Source of the DNA: Flavobacterium sp.
GTDB taxonomy: Bacteria; Bacteroidota; Bacteroidia; Flavobacteriales; Flavobacteriaceae
Reading direction: 5' to 3'
Assembly (NCBI GenBank): GCA_010365135.1
Contig: JAAFGY010000010.1
Location: 1 to 43,443, forward strand
DNA length: 43,443 nucleotides
A program made the position numbers and the translations under genes. Shown in pieces: positions 16,411 through 24,792 of this stretch (position 1 is its first letter; the number at the start of each line of letters is the position of its first letter). The notes under the pieces are model-generated. The model saw only the letters and a program-made list of their open reading frames with translations. It made no database searches and was not told the origin of the DNA.

Positions 16411-17415
16411 ATGAGTTCAGAGAAAGAAGCCAAATTAAAAGCACTACAGCTTACACTTGACAAGCTGGATAAGACTTACGGAAAAGGCACCGTAATGAAA
16501 ATGGGCGACAAAGCCATCGTAGAAGTAGAAACTATTTCTTCTGGGTCTTTGGGAATCGATTTAGCCTTGGGAGTTGGCGGTTATCCAAGAGGAAGAGTGA
16601 TCGAAATATACGGTCCAGAATCTTCTGGGAAAACAACCTTGACTTTGCACGCTATTGCCGAAGCCCAAAAAGCCGGTGGAATCGCTGCATTTATTGATGC
16701 AGAACACGCTTTCGATAGAAATTATGCCGAAAAATTAGGCGTTGACATCGAAAATTTAATTATATCGCAACCGGATAATGGAGAACAAGCTTTGGAAATT
16801 GCCGAGAATTTAATTCGTTCAGGAGCAATCGACATTGTTGTTATTGACTCGGTTGCCGCTTTGACTCCAAAAAGTGAAATCGAAGGCGAAATGGGAGATT
16901 CTAAAATGGGTCTTCACGCTCGTTTGATGTCGCAAGCCTTGAGAAAATTGACAGGAACCATCAGCAAAACCAATTGTACCGTTTTCTTCATCAATCAGTT
17001 GAGAGAGAAAATTGGGGTAATGTTCGGAAATCCAGAAACCACAACAGGTGGAAATGCATTGAAGTTTTATGCTTCAGTTCGTTTGGATATTCGTCGTTCT
17101 ACACAAATTAAAGATGGCGACAACGTACTTGGAAACAGAACCAAAGTTAAAGTGGTAAAAAACAAAGTTGCTCCACCTTTCAAAACTGCCGAATTTGACA
17201 TTATGTATGGCGAAGGAATTTCAAAAACGGGCGAAATCTTGGATCTTGCCGTTGAGTTTGAAATTATCAAAAAAGCAGGTTCTTGGTTCAGTTATGGTGA
17301 AACCAAATTAGGACAAGGTCGTGATGCGGTGAAAGCTTTAATAAAAGACAATCCAGAATTAGCCGATGAATTAGAAGCTAAAATCAAGGCTTTGATAAAA
17401 GAAAAAAATGCTTAA
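16411..17415 (+). CDS. recA: Recombinase A
   Basis: ATP-dependent strand-exchange protein for homologous recombination and SOS activation. Starting at the ATG at 16411 ([16 protein letters not shown]) gives 334 residues, the usual flavobacterial N-terminus; an in-frame ATG at 16390 would add seven residues. Motifs: Walker [13 protein letters not shown]-type segment [15 protein letters not shown] following EMGDSK, Walker [13 protein letters not shown], and loop 2 around [15 protein letters not shown]. The DNA-binding C-terminal region ends in [10 protein letters not shown] strong hairpin terminator follows, so it is monocistronic at its 3' end. Confidence 0.97.
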   Translation: MSSEKEAKLKALQLTLDKLDKTYGKGTVMKMGDKAIVEVETISSGSLGIDLALGVGGYPRGRVIEIYGPESSGKTTLTLHAIAEAQKAGGIAAFIDAEHAFDRNYAEKLGVDIENLIISQPDNGEQALEIAENLIRSGAIDIVVIDSVAALTPKSEIEGEMGDSKMGLHARLMSQALRKLTGTISKTNCTVFFINQLREKIGVMFGNPETTTGGNALKFYASVRLDIRRSTQIKDGDNVLGNRTKVKVVKNKVAPPFKTAEFDIMYGEGISKTGEILDLAVEFEIIKKAGSWFSYGETKLGQGRDAVKALIKDNPELADELEAKIKALIKEKNA

Positions 17416-17436
17416 AATTGTTTAATAAAATTATTA

Positions 17437-17470
17437 AATGCTCAAACCAATCGTTTGAGCATTTTTTTTT
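17437..17470 (+). terminator. recA terminator
   Basis: An 11-bp perfect stem (AATGCTCAAAC and its complement) with a 5-nt loop, continuing into a run of T. Confidence 0.9.
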
Positions 17471-17548
17471 AGTTAAATCAAATCAAGAAGCAACCTTTTA
17501 TAATTTCATTCCTCTTATGATAAGATTATTAACTTAAACAAAATTAAA

Positions 17549-17959
17549 ATGAAAAGATTAAAATTGAAAGCTATCGCTTTAGTATTATTGGTAACAACAG
17601 GATTCGTCTCTTGCAACAATGATGATGACACTCCATCATTTACAACCAAAAAAACTTTGGTTAGCGTAGTAACTGGGCCTACAACTGGTGCTGTAAATCA
17701 AGAATTGACATTGAATGTTACCTTTGCAGTAGATAACAGCTGTGGTGCGTTTAATAAGTTTATTGAAACCACAACCGACAAAACCTCAGTTATTGAAGTA
17801 GAAGCCAAATATGAAGGTTCAAATTGTGGAACAACTGCTGCCACAAAAACTTCAACTTACAAATTTAAGGCTACAACTGTTGGAACTTATATCCTTAAGT
17901 TTAAAAAATCGGCTACTGAGTTTGTTACTCAAACCATTGTGATCACTGCTGCCCCATAA
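17549..17959 (+). CDS. Small lipoprotein, paralogue A
   Basis: A 136-residue lipoprotein: signal AIALVLLVTTGFVSC, then NNDDD, the usual acidic linker of Bacteroidetes lipoproteins. The mature part looks like one immunoglobulin-like beta-sandwich and ends in -TIVITAAP. Two further cysteines (in DNSCGAF and GSNCGTT) probably form a disulfide. The protein at 18154-18564 has the same length, the same two-cysteine pattern and a matching strand (TVGTYILKFKK here, NTGSYIFKFYK there), so the two are paralogues. No known family is recognised. A terminator follows, so it may be expressed apart from the sigma-factor genes. Confidence 0.8.
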   Translation: MKRLKLKAIALVLLVTTGFVSCNNDDDTPSFTTKKTLVSVVTGPTTGAVNQELTLNVTFAVDNSCGAFNKFIETTTDKTSVIEVEAKYEGSNCGTTAATKTSTYKFKATTVGTYILKFKKSATEFVTQTIVITAAP

Positions 17960-17982
17960 TTTTGCAACAAATTTTTTATACT

Positions 17983-18010
17983 AAAGGCTGGTTTTTCAAC
18001 CAGCCTTTAT
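17983..18010 (+). terminator. Terminator after lipoprotein A
   Basis: AAAGGCTGGTT and AACCAGCCTTT form an 11-bp stem with a short T-rich loop, followed by ATTGTT. The weak T tail suggests partial read-through to the next gene. Confidence 0.75.
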
Positions 18011-18153
18011 TGTTATAAACAGTATTTTAAATCGAAGATGAAAAAAATGAAAAAAAAATTGCTTTTTACACGCAACCTTTTTCATATAACACAATCTAAA
18101 CATAAAAGCCCAAGTTGAGTAAAAAATTTAGTAATCCTTAAATTTTTAAAAAA

Positions 18154-18564
18154 ATGAAAAAAATCGTTTTATTTTTAATTCTAATCACCTCTGTTTTAAG
18201 TTGCACTCTTGATGATGACAATCCTACTTATACTTATAGTGTTTTGCCTGTTGATAGCTATGTTGTGCCTGATAGTTTTACTTTAGGACAAACCTATGAA
18301 ATAAAATTGAAGTACCAGAAACCGACTGCTTGTCACATTTATCAAGGAATTTATTATGACAAAAACTTAAACACCAGAACAATTGCCATTCAGACTGCTC
18401 TACAAAACGAGCAGGTTTGTACAACTGAAATCCCTCCTGTTTCAGAAGTTTCGTTTAACTTTACAGTTACGAATACTGGTTCCTATATCTTTAAATTTTA
18501 CAAAGGTGAAGATACTACTGGAAAAGATATTTTTGAAGATGTTGAGATTCCGGTAGTTCCATAA
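18154..18564 (+). CDS. Small lipoprotein, paralogue B
   Basis: A 136-residue lipoprotein (signal IVLFLILITSVLSC, then TLDDDN) and the paralogue of the preceding gene, keeping its two mature cysteines (PTACHIYQ and NEQVCTTE) and C-terminal strand pattern. It ends 12 bp before the GTG start of an ECF sigma factor, so it is the first gene of a likely lipoprotein, sigma factor, membrane protein operon. A role as an envelope-stress target or sensor of that system is inferred from context alone. No family is recognised. Confidence 0.8.
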   Translation: MKKIVLFLILITSVLSCTLDDDNPTYTYSVLPVDSYVVPDSFTLGQTYEIKLKYQKPTACHIYQGIYYDKNLNTRTIAIQTALQNEQVCTTEIPPVSEVSFNFTVTNTGSYIFKFYKGEDTTGKDIFEDVEIPVVP

Positions 18565-18576
18565 AAGAAAAAATCT

Positions 18577-19119
18577 GTGATATTAGAAAAGCTAATTAGT
18601 GACTGCAAAAAAAACCAACCAAAAGCTCAAGAACAATTGTATCGATTGTTTGAGAAAAAGTTTTTTGGGTTATGTTTGAAATATTCCTCTAGTTATGCCG
18701 ATGCACAAGATAATTTTCAAGAAGGATTCTTAATTATATTTCGAAAAATCAATCAATACAGCGGTAAAGGTTCTTTTGAAGGCTGGGCAAAAAGAATACT
18801 AATTAATAACGCACTTCAAAAATACAAAGGAGTGCGTTTTATGGAAGTATTAAACGATAATATCCCTGATGTTGATGTAGAAATAGACGAAGAAGAAATA
18901 TCTCTAGACTTTTTAATGCAAATTATTCACGAACTCCCCGATCAGTACCGAATTGTTTTTAGTTTATATGTATTAGATGATTATTCACATCAAGAAATTA
19001 GCGAAATGCTCTCCATTTCTACAGGTACAACTAAATCGAATCTTCATAGAGCGAGACTTATCTTGAAAGAAAAAATTGAAAAAAAAACAGTGACTAATCA
19101 AAAAATATCGGCAAAATGA
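18577..19119 (+). CDS. ECF-type RNA polymerase sigma factor
   Basis: A 180-residue extracytoplasmic-function sigma factor. The start is GTG at 18577, since no ATG precedes the conserved N-terminus (ILEKLISDCKKNQPKAQEQL). Region 2 is clear at about 25-85 (SSYADAQDNFQEGFLIIF, FEGWAKRILINNAL), and region 4 at about 118-170 (LPDQYRIVFSLYVLDD, SHQEISEMLSISTGTTKSNL, HRARLILKEKI). A short acidic linker joins them (VDVEIDEEE). The stop overlaps the next start by 4 bp (ATGA), so the downstream membrane protein is translationally coupled and is the obvious candidate regulator. Confidence 0.93.
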   Translation: MILEKLISDCKKNQPKAQEQLYRLFEKKFFGLCLKYSSSYADAQDNFQEGFLIIFRKINQYSGKGSFEGWAKRILINNALQKYKGVRFMEVLNDNIPDVDVEIDEEEISLDFLMQIIHELPDQYRIVFSLYVLDDYSHQEISEMLSISTGTTKSNLHRARLILKEKIEKKTVTNQKISAK

Positions 19120-20540
19120 AAGAAAATAAAAATATAGACCGATTATTTCAAGAACAATTCAGAGGCTTTGAGGAAACTCCGGACAATCAAGTTTGGTTGA
19201 ATATTGTAGCTGAATTAAAAAAAGATAAAAAACGAAAAGTAATTCCGTTGTGGATAAAATGCTCCGGAATAGCTGCGGCATTTTTACTTGGTTTGTTCAC
19301 TCTGAATATGAATCAACCCTTTGATTCAAAAACTGAAAACCGCATTGTTTTAGAAGCGAAAATTATAAAAGATTCCTCTAATAAAAAGCATATCTATCCC
19401 AAAAATAGTTCGAAAGAAAACCAAATTGTTATCCATTCCAAAGAAAATTCAAAGCACCAAAAAGAAATAATTAATACTAATTTTTCAAAATCAAATACTA
19501 ACGATGAAAAAAACGTTAACCCTTATGGTTCCCCAAAAGTCCTCGTTTACCAAAAAAAGAATCCTAATAATGCTGAAGTTTTTCTACCAAAAAGTAATTT
19601 GTCGTTAAATCAATTGGCAACAAATGAAAGCAACACGAACCACTCATTAAATGCGGAGAACATTACAAATTCAAACTCTTTAGCATACGAACCCAATCAA
19701 AACCTAGAAAAAAAGGATATCAGAGAGAAAGAAGAATCAAAAAAGGAAGTATTAACAAATACAGAAGTACCAAACGAATTAGAAGAAATTTTAAAAGCCA
19801 AATCTGCCAAAAAAATTACTATAATTTCTAATTCAACAAACAAATGGCATATTACGCCAAACGTTGCTCCATTGTACCTGAATGCAAATTCTGGAGGCTC
19901 TCCTATTGATGAACAGCTGTCAGATTACGAAAAAAAATCAGACAAAAGCGTTAGTTTTGGTATAGGCGTACAATATGCCGTCAGTAATAAAATAGTAGTT
20001 CGAACGGGAATTAATAAATTAGTCGTAGGCTACAACACGACCAACTTGTTGTATTCCACAGGATTAACAGCCAATAATTTGAGAAACATTGAATATTTTT
20101 CAAACAATGCTGTTAAATTTGTAGATGAAAAAAATTATGGTTTATTAACAACAACAGAAAAAGACATGCAAAGTACTAGTACGGGAAATTTAAACCAAAA
20201 AATGGGCTATTATGAACTACCCATGGAAATTTCATACGCTGTTTTAGACAAAAAATTTGGAATAAATCTAATTGGAGGGTTCAGTACTTTGTTCCTAAAT
20301 GAGAATAGAATTTCATTAAAATCTTCTCAATCAAATATTGAACTTGGCGAAGCAAAAAACTTGAATCAAGTCCATTTTAGCTCTAATGTAGGTTTAGGAT
20401 TTAAGTACCAAATCACAAAATCATTCCAAATTAATATGGAACCCATGGTTAAATATCAAATAAATACCTTTTCAAATAACTCTGGCGACTTTAAGCCCCT
20501 ATTTATGGGATTGTATTCTGGTATAAGTTATGGCTTTTAA
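19116..20540 (+). CDS. Putative anti-sigma/outer-membrane beta-barrel hybrid protein
   Basis: A 474-residue protein coupled to the ECF sigma factor. Residues 1-38 are cytoplasmic-like and carry an FEETPDNQVWLNI segment like those in Bacteroidetes anti-sigma N-termini. A single membrane helix spans about 45-62 (SGIAAAFLLGLFTLNM). Then comes a long N/K/S-rich, low-complexity linker (about 65-235). The last 230 residues are beta-rich with alternating aromatics (SFGIGVQYAVSNKIVVRTG, GYYELPMEISYAVL, GLYSGISYGF), ending in an aromatic residue like an outer-membrane barrel. One chain would then link inner and outer membranes. An anti-sigma function is inferred from operon position and topology. Confidence 0.75.
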   Translation: MKENKNIDRLFQEQFRGFEETPDNQVWLNIVAELKKDKKRKVIPLWIKCSGIAAAFLLGLFTLNMNQPFDSKTENRIVLEAKIIKDSSNKKHIYPKNSSKENQIVIHSKENSKHQKEIINTNFSKSNTNDEKNVNPYGSPKVLVYQKKNPNNAEVFLPKSNLSLNQLATNESNTNHSLNAENITNSNSLAYEPNQNLEKKDIREKEESKKEVLTNTEVPNELEEILKAKSAKKITIISNSTNKWHITPNVAPLYLNANSGGSPIDEQLSDYEKKSDKSVSFGIGVQYAVSNKIVVRTGINKLVVGYNTTNLLYSTGLTANNLRNIEYFSNNAVKFVDEKNYGLLTTTEKDMQSTSTGNLNQKMGYYELPMEISYAVLDKKFGINLIGGFSTLFLNENRISLKSSQSNIELGEAKNLNQVHFSSNVGLGFKYQITKSFQINMEPMVKYQINTFSNNSGDFKPLFMGLYSGISYGF

Positions 20541-20564
20541 TTAGAATCTACTGGTGATTTACTG

Positions 20565-21332
20565 TTAGTTAAAAGGATTATTTAGCGACTTTTTCTTCTG
20601 AAAATCCAGTAATTGTTCGTGAATGACTTTCCAAGAATGACTTTTTAGATTATTTTTATCAGCCATCGCTTTTCCTTCAGTTTCAATAAATGAATGTACT
20701 TTTACCCGCATCAAACCTGGACTTCCACTAAAAAAAGTAAAGGAAAAACGTTCTTTATTGTCCCCAAAAGTTATTGGAACAATGGGTAATTGGTGTTCTA
20801 TAGCCAATCGAAAAGCACCGTCTTTAAAATGATCTAAAATAATGGATTCATCATCCGTTACACCACCTTCGGGAAAAATACAAATACTTAGTCCTTGATT
20901 GATTCTTTTTTGGGCACTTTCAAACACACGATGTTTGCTTCTGGAACTAGATCGATCGACCAAAATACAAGTTCGTTTATAGAAAAATCCAAATATGGGA
21001 ATTTTGACCAATTCTTTTTTACCTACAAAGACGAATGGTTTTCGTATCGTGACAAGCATCAGCATAATATCCACCATCGAAGTGTGATTGGCGATAAGCA
21101 TATAACTTTTGTCTTTGTCCAATTCCTGTTCTCTTTCGATTTTGTAATAAAATCCCATCCCAAAAAGAATAATTCGAGCCCAAATTCTCGCCATTTTAAA
21201 AAAATAAGGATAACCACTTTCGGTCAAAATGGACAGTACCAAGAAAGGAAACATCGCAAGAATGGGAATGGTCATTACAATGTAAAACCAAACGCGCCAA
21301 ATGGCCCAAAAAATAATTTTTAGTCCTTTCAT
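20565..21332 (-). CDS. 1-acyl-sn-glycerol-3-phosphate acyltransferase (PlsC family), distinct type
   Basis: A third PlsC-family acyltransferase, 255 residues from the ATG at 21332 (a TTG nine bases upstream would overlap the promoter box). A hydrophobic N-terminal segment (VWFYIVMTIPILAMFPFLVL) anchors it to the inner membrane. The catalytic box is NHTSMVD and the substrate motif FPEGGVTDD rather than FPEGTR. It is therefore clearly different from the tandem pair at 4.1-5.7 kb and more like the usual bacterial housekeeping PlsC. The segment RTCILVDRSS is typical. It is convergent with the sigma-factor operon. Confidence 0.92.
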   Translation of the reverse strand: MKGLKIIFWAIWRVWFYIVMTIPILAMFPFLVLSILTESGYPYFFKMARIWARIILFGMGFYYKIEREQELDKDKSYMLIANHTSMVDIMLMLVTIRKPFVFVGKKELVKIPIFGFFYKRTCILVDRSSSRSKHRVFESAQKRINQGLSICIFPEGGVTDDESIILDHFKDGAFRLAIEHQLPIVPITFGDNKERFSFTFFSGSPGLMRVKVHSFIETEGKAMADKNNLKSHSWKVIHEQLLDFQKKKSLNNPFN

Positions 21333-21338
21333 AGTTTT

Positions 21339-21346
21339 CAAAAGTA
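21339..21346 (-). promoter_or_regulatory. -7 box (TACTTTTG) close to the plsC start
   Basis: CAAAAGTA on the plus strand. Only six bases separate it from the ATG at 21332, so the transcript would have almost no leader. It also excludes the longer TTG start. Confidence 0.55.
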
Positions 21347-21445
21347 AGTAAAACTATGCTATTATTTATAAAAGCATTAAATTTGGAAACTTTTAATAAA
21401 TTAAAACAATAATATTTGTAACCTTCGCGGTCAATAAAATTTATA

Positions 21446-22420
21446 ATGGCAAAAATACTCACTGGCGTTCAAAGTACAGGAACACCACATTTAGGAAACT
21501 TACTTGGCGCGATCATTCCCGCAATCGAATTATCGAATAATCCTGAAAATGAATCTTTTCTTTTCATCGCCGATTTACATTCAATAACTCAAATAAAAGA
21601 CGGAAAAACTTTAAGAGAAAACACCTACAGCACAGCAGCAGCTTGGTTGGCTTGTGGTTTGAATGTGGACAAAGTAGTTTTTTACCGCCAATCTGATGTG
21701 CCGCAAACTGCCGAATTATCTTGGTATTTGAGTTGTTTTTTTCCATTCCAAAGGTTGACATTGGCCCATTCTTTCAAAGACAAAGCCGATAGATTGGAAG
21801 ACGTAAATGCCGGATTATTTTCATATCCAATGTTAATGGCTGCCGATATCTTATTGTATGATGCAGAGTTTGTTCCCGTGGGAAAAGACCAATTGCAACA
21901 CGTCGAAATTACACGCGATGTGGCTTCTCGTTTCAATCATCAAATGGGTGAAACCTTTGTACTTCCTGAATCGAAAATTCAAAAAGAAAGTATGCTCATT
22001 CCGGGTACCAATGGTGGAAAAATGAGCAAATCGGCCAATAATATTATCAATATTTTCCTAGATGATAAAGCCTTGCGCAAACAAGTAATGAGCATCGAAA
22101 CCGACAGCACACCGCTTGAAGATCCGAAAAATCCAGAAACGTGCAATGCGTTTGCGATTTATTCTTTGTTAGCCAATGAAGAACAAATAGCCGAAATGAA
22201 AGCTAAATATTTAGGTGGAAACTACGGTTACGGCCACGCAAAACAAGCCTTGTTTGAACTCATTATAGAAAAATTCAAAACCGAAAGAGAGAAATACAAT
22301 TACTACATGAACAACCTCGCAGATGTAAATGCATTATTGAAAATTGGCGCTGAAAAAGCTGGAATTGTAGCTAGTGGAGTTTTAGCAAGAGTTAGAGAGA
22401 AATTGGGATTTGAAATATAA
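21446..22420 (+). CDS. trpS: Tryptophanyl-tRNA synthetase
   Basis: Class I aminoacyl-tRNA synthetase charging tRNA-Trp. The 324-residue length and all signatures fit: the HIGH-like motif TPHLGN, FIADLHSIT, SYPMLMAADILLYDAEFVPV, DQLQHVEITRDVA, and the KMSKS loop in GTNGGKMSKSANN. The C-terminal tRNA-binding helices follow (YGYGHAKQALFELI). Just upstream an imperfect -7 box (AATATTTG, about 21411-21418) is present. A shared hairpin terminator separates it from the convergent dprA. Confidence 0.97.
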   Translation: MAKILTGVQSTGTPHLGNLLGAIIPAIELSNNPENESFLFIADLHSITQIKDGKTLRENTYSTAAAWLACGLNVDKVVFYRQSDVPQTAELSWYLSCFFPFQRLTLAHSFKDKADRLEDVNAGLFSYPMLMAADILLYDAEFVPVGKDQLQHVEITRDVASRFNHQMGETFVLPESKIQKESMLIPGTNGGKMSKSANNIINIFLDDKALRKQVMSIETDSTPLEDPKNPETCNAFAIYSLLANEEQIAEMKAKYLGGNYGYGHAKQALFELIIEKFKTEREKYNYYMNNLADVNALLKIGAEKAGIVASGVLARVREKLGFEI

Positions 22421-22431
22421 TAGATAAAATT

Positions 22432-22490
22432 ACCGCAAATTCGCAAATTTATTGATTTAAATGATTTACGAATTTGCGGTCTTTTTTTTT
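22432..22490. terminator. Terminator between trpS and dprA
   Basis: ACCGCAAATTCG (22432-22443) and its complement (22469-22480) form a 12-bp stem, followed by a nine-T run on the plus strand. Part of it is shared with 16286-16303, so it belongs to a dispersed palindromic repeat used here as a terminator. Confidence 0.8.
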
Positions 22491-23591
22491 CTAAATCGCC
22501 TCAAATAATTTCCCCGGCAAAGGTCGAATTACACCTTTCAATTCCATATTCAACAGCATTCCTGAAATTTTATAAATTGGGAATTCACATCGTAATGCGA
22601 TGATATCCATCAATTCTTTTCCGTTTTTTAAGAGGTAATCATACACCTTTTGCTCATCATTTTCGAGTGTGACAAAGAGTTGTTTTTGAATAGGTTTGGT
22701 TTTACTTTCAATATCCCAATTCAAGATATAAACTAAATCAGCAGCGCTGGTAAGCAGGTTTGCTTTTTGGGTTTTAATCAAATTATTGCAGCCTTGACTG
22801 TATTTATCGGTGGTTCTTCCCGGAACAGCAAAAACATCGCGGTTGTAATCATTGGCGATATTTGCCGTAATTAACGAACCTCCTCTTTCAGCAGATTCGA
22901 TAACAATAGTGGCTTCTGAAATTCCTGCCACAATGCGGTTTCTGCGCACAAAATTTTCTTTTTCAGGATTTGACGAGCTCCAAAATTCGGTCACAAAACC
23001 TCCATTCTGCTCTACTTTGGCTACGTATTTCTTGTGATTTTTAGGGTAAATTTGATTCAAACCGTGAGCCACAACACCAATCGTTTGCAAGTTGTGTTCC
23101 ATCGCTAATTGATGTGCCAAAATATCGACTCCATAAGCAAAACCACTAACAATTACAGGATCAAGAGGTGCTAAATCTTCAATCAGTTTTCGGCAAAATT
23201 CCATACCATAAGAAGTGATTTGGCGTGTTCCAACTATACTAATTATTTTCTTGTTTTTCAAGTCGATATTTCCCGACATAAACAACAAAACTGGTCCGTC
23301 GATGCAATGCTTGAGCCGATCTGGATAAATTTCGTCTTGAAAATAAGCAACATCAATCTTGTTTGATTGGATGAATTTCAGTTCTTGTTCTGCCTTTTCG
23401 AAAATGCTTTTGTCTTTCAATTTTTGTAATAATACAGATCCAATTCCATCAATGGAGGCAATTTGGGAAGATTTGGTTTTGAAAACCTCTGCAGCAGATC
23501 CACAATGCATAATTAGTTTTTTGGCCACAATATCGCCCACGCCTTCTACTTGTTGCAATGCCAATACATGAAATAAATCTTGGTCTGTCAT
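22491..23591 (-). CDS. dprA: DNA processing protein DprA (Smf)
   Basis: Binds incoming single-stranded DNA and loads RecA during natural transformation; it is also widespread in non-competent species. The 366-residue protein has an N-terminal helix-hairpin-helix region (about 5-70: VEGVGDIVAKKLI, IDGIGSVLLQKL). A Rossmann-fold DprA core covers about 105-290 (ISIVGTRQITSYG, IVSGFAYGVDILAH, TIGVVAHGLNQIYPKNH, VRRNRIVAGISEATIVIE, AERGGSLITANIA, VFAVPGRTTDKYSQGCN). A C-terminal winged helix follows at about 305-366. All expected domains are intact. It diverges from the HU/SPOR gene. Confidence 0.96.
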   Translation of the reverse strand: MTDQDLFHVLALQQVEGVGDIVAKKLIMHCGSAAEVFKTKSSQIASIDGIGSVLLQKLKDKSIFEKAEQELKFIQSNKIDVAYFQDEIYPDRLKHCIDGPVLLFMSGNIDLKNKKIISIVGTRQITSYGMEFCRKLIEDLAPLDPVIVSGFAYGVDILAHQLAMEHNLQTIGVVAHGLNQIYPKNHKKYVAKVEQNGGFVTEFWSSSNPEKENFVRRNRIVAGISEATIVIESAERGGSLITANIANDYNRDVFAVPGRTTDKYSQGCNNLIKTQKANLLTSAADLVYILNWDIESKTKPIQKQLFVTLENDEQKVYDYLLKNGKELMDIIALRCEFPIYKISGMLLNMELKGVIRPLPGKLFEAI

Positions 23592-23658
23592 ACTAATTGT
23601 TTGAGGTTGAAAAGTATAAAATTTTAAGCGGATTGTTAATAAAAATTGTGAATAAAAT

Positions 23659-23688
23659 TTTGATAAGTATTTTCAATGTATAACTTTG
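23659..23688 (+). promoter_or_regulatory. Consensus promoter of the HU/SPOR gene, near-leaderless
   Basis: TTTG (23659-23662), 18-nt spacer, TAACTTTG (23681-23688): a full match to the Bacteroidetes consensus. The ATG at 23694 follows five bases later, so transcription would begin at the start codon. Confidence 0.75.
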
Positions 23689-23693
23689 TAACT

Positions 23694-24641
23694 ATGAACA
23701 TCGAACAATATATCTCGCAACTTTTGTACCGTTACCAATGTGTAACCGTTCCTGGTTTTGGGGCTTTTTTGACTGAAATCCAGTCGGCTCAATTAATTGA
23801 AAGTTCCCATTCCTTTTTTCCTCCAAAGAAAATGATTTCTTTCAATGCCCATCTAAAAAACAACGATGGATTATTGGCCAATCACATTGCTCAAGCTGAA
23901 AAAACTTCCTATGAATATGCCATTAGCGCGATTCAATATGAGGTTTTCAATTGGAAAAAAGCGTTGCAAGAAAACGACTTTTTTTCTATCAAAAACGTTG
24001 GAGATTTTTCGCTTAATGCCGATAAAAATTTAATTTTCACACCTTATGACCAAACTAATTATTTGACCGATTCTTTTGGATTAAGTGCTTTTGTTTCGCC
24101 AATGGTGAAAAGAGAAATTTTCGAACAAAAAATCGAGGCTCTTGAAGAAAACATTAATGAAAATGAAGTGATTGCTTTAATTCCAGAAAGAAGAGCAGCC
24201 AGTGTTTATTTAAAATATGCCGCTATATTTGTTCTTGGATTAGGTTTAACAGCCGCTGTTGGCTATCCTGTTTACCAACAACAAATCGCCAATGAAACGA
24301 TTATTGTAGAGCAATCTGTTCAAAAACAAGTTCAAAACAAAATTCAAGAAGCTACTTTCTTTATCAAAAATCCTGTGCCCGCTGTGACGCTAACGGTAAA
24401 GGAATCAAAAATGTCTTATCATATAATGGCAGGGGCATTTAGAGATGAGAGAAATGCCAAAAAAGCGTTTGAAAAATTATCTAGCCAAGGCTATAAAGCG
24501 CGACGAATTCCGCAAAATAAATATGGATTATATCCAGTTCTTTATGGAAGTTACGCCACTTTACCAGAAGCCGAAAAAGCAAAAAAGGAAATTCAAAATA
24601 CGGTTAATCCTGATGCTTGGATTCTGGTTGAATCACTATAA
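23694..24641 (+). CDS. HU-CCDC81-like and SPOR domain membrane protein
   Basis: A 315-residue inner-membrane protein probably acting at the division septum. I chose the ATG at 23694 because the promoter covers the in-frame ATG at 23676. Residues 1-135 are the cytoplasmic HU-CCDC81-type region (YQCVTVPGFGAFLTE, ISFNAHLKNNDGLLANHIA, NDFFSIKNVGDFSL). A membrane helix lies near 180-200 (YAAIFVLGLGLTAAVGYPVY). The periplasmic C-terminus (about 240-315) is a SPOR domain, which binds denuded septal glycan (SYHIMAGAFRDERNAKKAFE, LYPVLYGSYAT, AWILVESL). This combination is known from Bacteroidetes; a DNA-binding role of the HU-like part is inference. It diverges from dprA. Confidence 0.9.
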   Translation: MNIEQYISQLLYRYQCVTVPGFGAFLTEIQSAQLIESSHSFFPPKKMISFNAHLKNNDGLLANHIAQAEKTSYEYAISAIQYEVFNWKKALQENDFFSIKNVGDFSLNADKNLIFTPYDQTNYLTDSFGLSAFVSPMVKREIFEQKIEALEENINENEVIALIPERRAASVYLKYAAIFVLGLGLTAAVGYPVYQQQIANETIIVEQSVQKQVQNKIQEATFFIKNPVPAVTLTVKESKMSYHIMAGAFRDERNAKKAFEKLSSQGYKARRIPQNKYGLYPVLYGSYATLPEAEKAKKEIQNTVNPDAWILVESL

Positions 24642-24643
24642 TT

Positions 24644-24676
24644 TAAAAGCCTATTCGAATTGAATGGGCTTTTTTG
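24644..24676 (+). terminator. Terminator of the HU/SPOR gene
   Basis: AAAAGCCTATTC and GAATGGGCTTTT pair (with one G-T) around a short loop and run into T6. Confidence 0.85.
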
Positions 24677-24722
24677 ATTATTTATTTATTGATCTGTTGA
24701 CTATTTTCAGCTCTTTTAAACT

Positions 24723-24755
24723 AGATTTGACAACTTTTAAAAAGTTGTCAAATCT
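24723..24755. repeat. Perfect 15-bp inverted repeat
   Basis: AGATTTGACAACTTT (24723-24737) and its exact complement (24741-24755) with a 3-nt loop, lying between the two convergent genes. It could terminate the helicase gene, but no clear T run follows. It resembles a palindrome I recall from other flavobacterial intergenic regions. Confidence 0.75.
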
Positions 24756-24792
24756 TCAAACTGTTTCCATCCTCAAAAGATAAAGTGTTCTT

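Noticed and set aside
23676-23693. Upstream ATG as start of the HU/SPOR gene
   Set aside because: It would place the consensus -7 box inside the coding sequence.
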